Positions 63,157 to 64,000 of a stretch of DNA of 64,000 nt are shown in pieces. The translations under genes were made by a program, and so were the position numbers. Below the pieces are notes generated by a model. The model was not told where the DNA came from and ran no database searches. It saw only the letters and a list, made by a program, of their open reading frames with translations. The stretch is from assembly GCA_900548905.1 (NCBI GenBank), contig URMK01000006.1, forward strand, positions 114,952 through 178,951. Direction: 5' to 3'. Numbering within the stretch: position 1 is the first letter of the stretch; the number at the start of each line of letters is the position of its first letter. The DNA comes from an uncultured Lachnospiraceae bacterium. GTDB lineage: Bacteria; Bacillota; Clostridia; Lachnospirales; Lachnospiraceae.

Positions 63157-63788
63157 TAAACGACTTCTTTCTTTTCACACCATTCCTTCAGCGGACAGTC
63201 CTGGCACCGGGCCTTCCGCGCCGTACAGATCGCCCGTCCCAAATAAATAAGCTGAAAATTGATCCGGTTCCAATGGCTCTCGGGAAGGACTTTCATCAGT
63301 TCCTGCTCCACCTGCAGGGGATTCTTACCCTTTGCCCAGCCCAGCCTGCGTGAAATACGGAAAACATGAGTATCCACAGTCACTCCCGGGATCCCATAAG
63401 CATCGGCCAGAAAAAGAGTGGCTGTTTTTCTTCCCACTCCTGCCAGCTTCAGCACCTCCTCCAGCTTATCCGGCACCTTTCCGCCATATTCGCTTACGAT
63501 CTGTTCGCAGCATTTTTTAATATTCTTCGCCTTGTTTTTATACAGCCCTACCGAGCGGATATACGCCTCAATTTCCTCCGCCGGCGCCTGTGCCATAGCT
63601 TCTGCGGACGGAAAATGCCCGAACAGATCCGGCAGCGCTTCTTCCACCTGCTTATCCGTACTCTGTGCACTGAGCATAATCGCTGTCAACAGCTGCCAGT
63701 CATGATTATGATAGAAACCGTCTTTTGTTATCCCATAGGTTTTATCCAGCATATCTAAAATATGGGTTACTTTTTCCTTTTTTGTCAT
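63156..63788 (-). CDS. nth: Endonuclease III
   Basis: 210 residues from the ATG at 63788 (GGGGA upstream); a longer frame to 63818 is less likely. The HhH motif LAGVGRKTA holds the catalytic Lys, and VDTHVFRISRRLG the catalytic Asp. The 4Fe-4S loop has the exact C-x6-C-x2-C-x5-C spacing in CTARKARCQDCPLKEWC. It removes oxidised pyrimidines and cleaves abasic sites in base-excision repair. Full length with no visible defect. Confidence 0.95.
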   Translation of the reverse strand: MTKKEKVTHILDMLDKTYGITKDGFYHNHDWQLLTAIMLSAQSTDKQVEEALPDLFGHFPSAEAMAQAPAEEIEAYIRSVGLYKNKAKNIKKCCEQIVSEYGGKVPDKLEEVLKLAGVGRKTATLFLADAYGIPGVTVDTHVFRISRRLGWAKGKNPLQVEQELMKVLPESHWNRINFQLIYLGRAICTARKARCQDCPLKEWCEKKEVV

Positions 63789-63890
63789 ATGTATTCCCCT
63801 TTGGATATCAGAATCCATAACCTGTTTCCATACGGGTATTATACAATGTTTCGGGATGAATATCCACTTTCCGCTTCTGAATGGATGTAG

Positions 63891-64000
63891 ATAAAAAAGT
63901 TGGCGGCGCCATGGTTTCCCCGGCTGCCATCACCGGGCAGTCAATGTTCCTTACAGGGGACACTTCCGCTCGGCCAAAAACGCAGCAGTACTAACGCTGC
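63891..64000. repeat. Palindrome family B, left part of second copy, cut by window end
   Basis: ATAAAAAAGTTGGC at 63891-63904 matches the left end of the copy at 46293-46306. The apex region 63947-63973 matches 46351-46377 at 24 of 27 positions, and 63980-64000 matches 46384-46404 at 19 of 21. The intervening 43-base arm is different in sequence but similar in length. The right half lies beyond the window. Confidence 0.75.

Overview
The window looks like chromosomal DNA of a spore-forming, gut-type Firmicute, most likely a Lachnospiraceae member (Eisenbergiella/Hungatella-like). The evidence is many YesM/YesN two-component systems paired with LplABC-type sugar importers, a BofA homologue beside a YaaL (DUF2508) homologue, glycogen branching enzyme, an Rpn-family remnant, moderate GC in most genes and strong AGGAGG ribosome-binding sites. 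The genus is inferred from gene content only. No rRNA, tRNA, CRISPR array, insertion sequence or prophage was seen.

Layout. 1-8474: a sugar-uptake locus on the minus strand (permease, permease, binding protein, YesN regulator, GH38 alpha-mannosidase cut by the window edge), with its YesM sensor kinase divergent. 8507-14144: bofA and yaaL, divergent, then a TPR/AAA-like protein followed by glgB. 14316-17546: a HAD-Nudix fusion, a ROK-type regulator and a glycerophosphodiesterase. 17564-24345: a HAD phosphatase divergent from a DeoR regulator, Ugp-like ABC importer, MgtC-like protein and tetritol-type dehydrogenase. 24636-26190: a TIR-like nucleotide-binding protein plus a cupin, a candidate defence or signalling pair. 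26362-29768: a DUF554 protein, a small membrane protein and an ABC-F ribosome-protection gene behind a long attenuator leader. 29896-30741: a decayed Rpn gene. 31056-41329: a second YesMN/LplABC locus with an esterase and a large glycosidase. 41698-45784: a GNAT, an AraC/GyrI regulator and a short MutS2. 45850-46516: strong hairpins and a probable 6S-like RNA. 46515-52689: an unusual importer whose binding protein carries an Asp-box region and whose operon ends in an HlyD-type adaptor. 52833-57002: phospho-ester genes (metallophosphoesterase; DeoR, phosphodiesterase, OPA-like transporter). 57130-59104: an AT-rich RloAB/AbiL-type pair. 59198-63788: ABC-F, VanZ, RelA/SpoT-domain protein and endonuclease III.

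How it works together. Most of the window serves capture and breakdown of complex carbohydrates and phospho-esters. Four binding-protein importers are encoded and none has a local ATPase, so they presumably share a housekeeping MsmK/UgpC-type ATPase. Two accessory pairs (TIR plus cupin; RloA plus RloB) look like defence modules inserted among metabolic genes.

The least explained material is non-coding. There are two families of long imperfect palindromes (A: 61658-61808 with partial copies near 24575 and 27707; B: 46290-46516 and 63891-64000). In family B the ends and apex are conserved while the arm sequence differs between copies. There is also a promoter-to-terminator unit of about 200 nt at 46034-46234 that folds like 6S RNA, and a leader with a three-codon ORF before the ABC-F gene.
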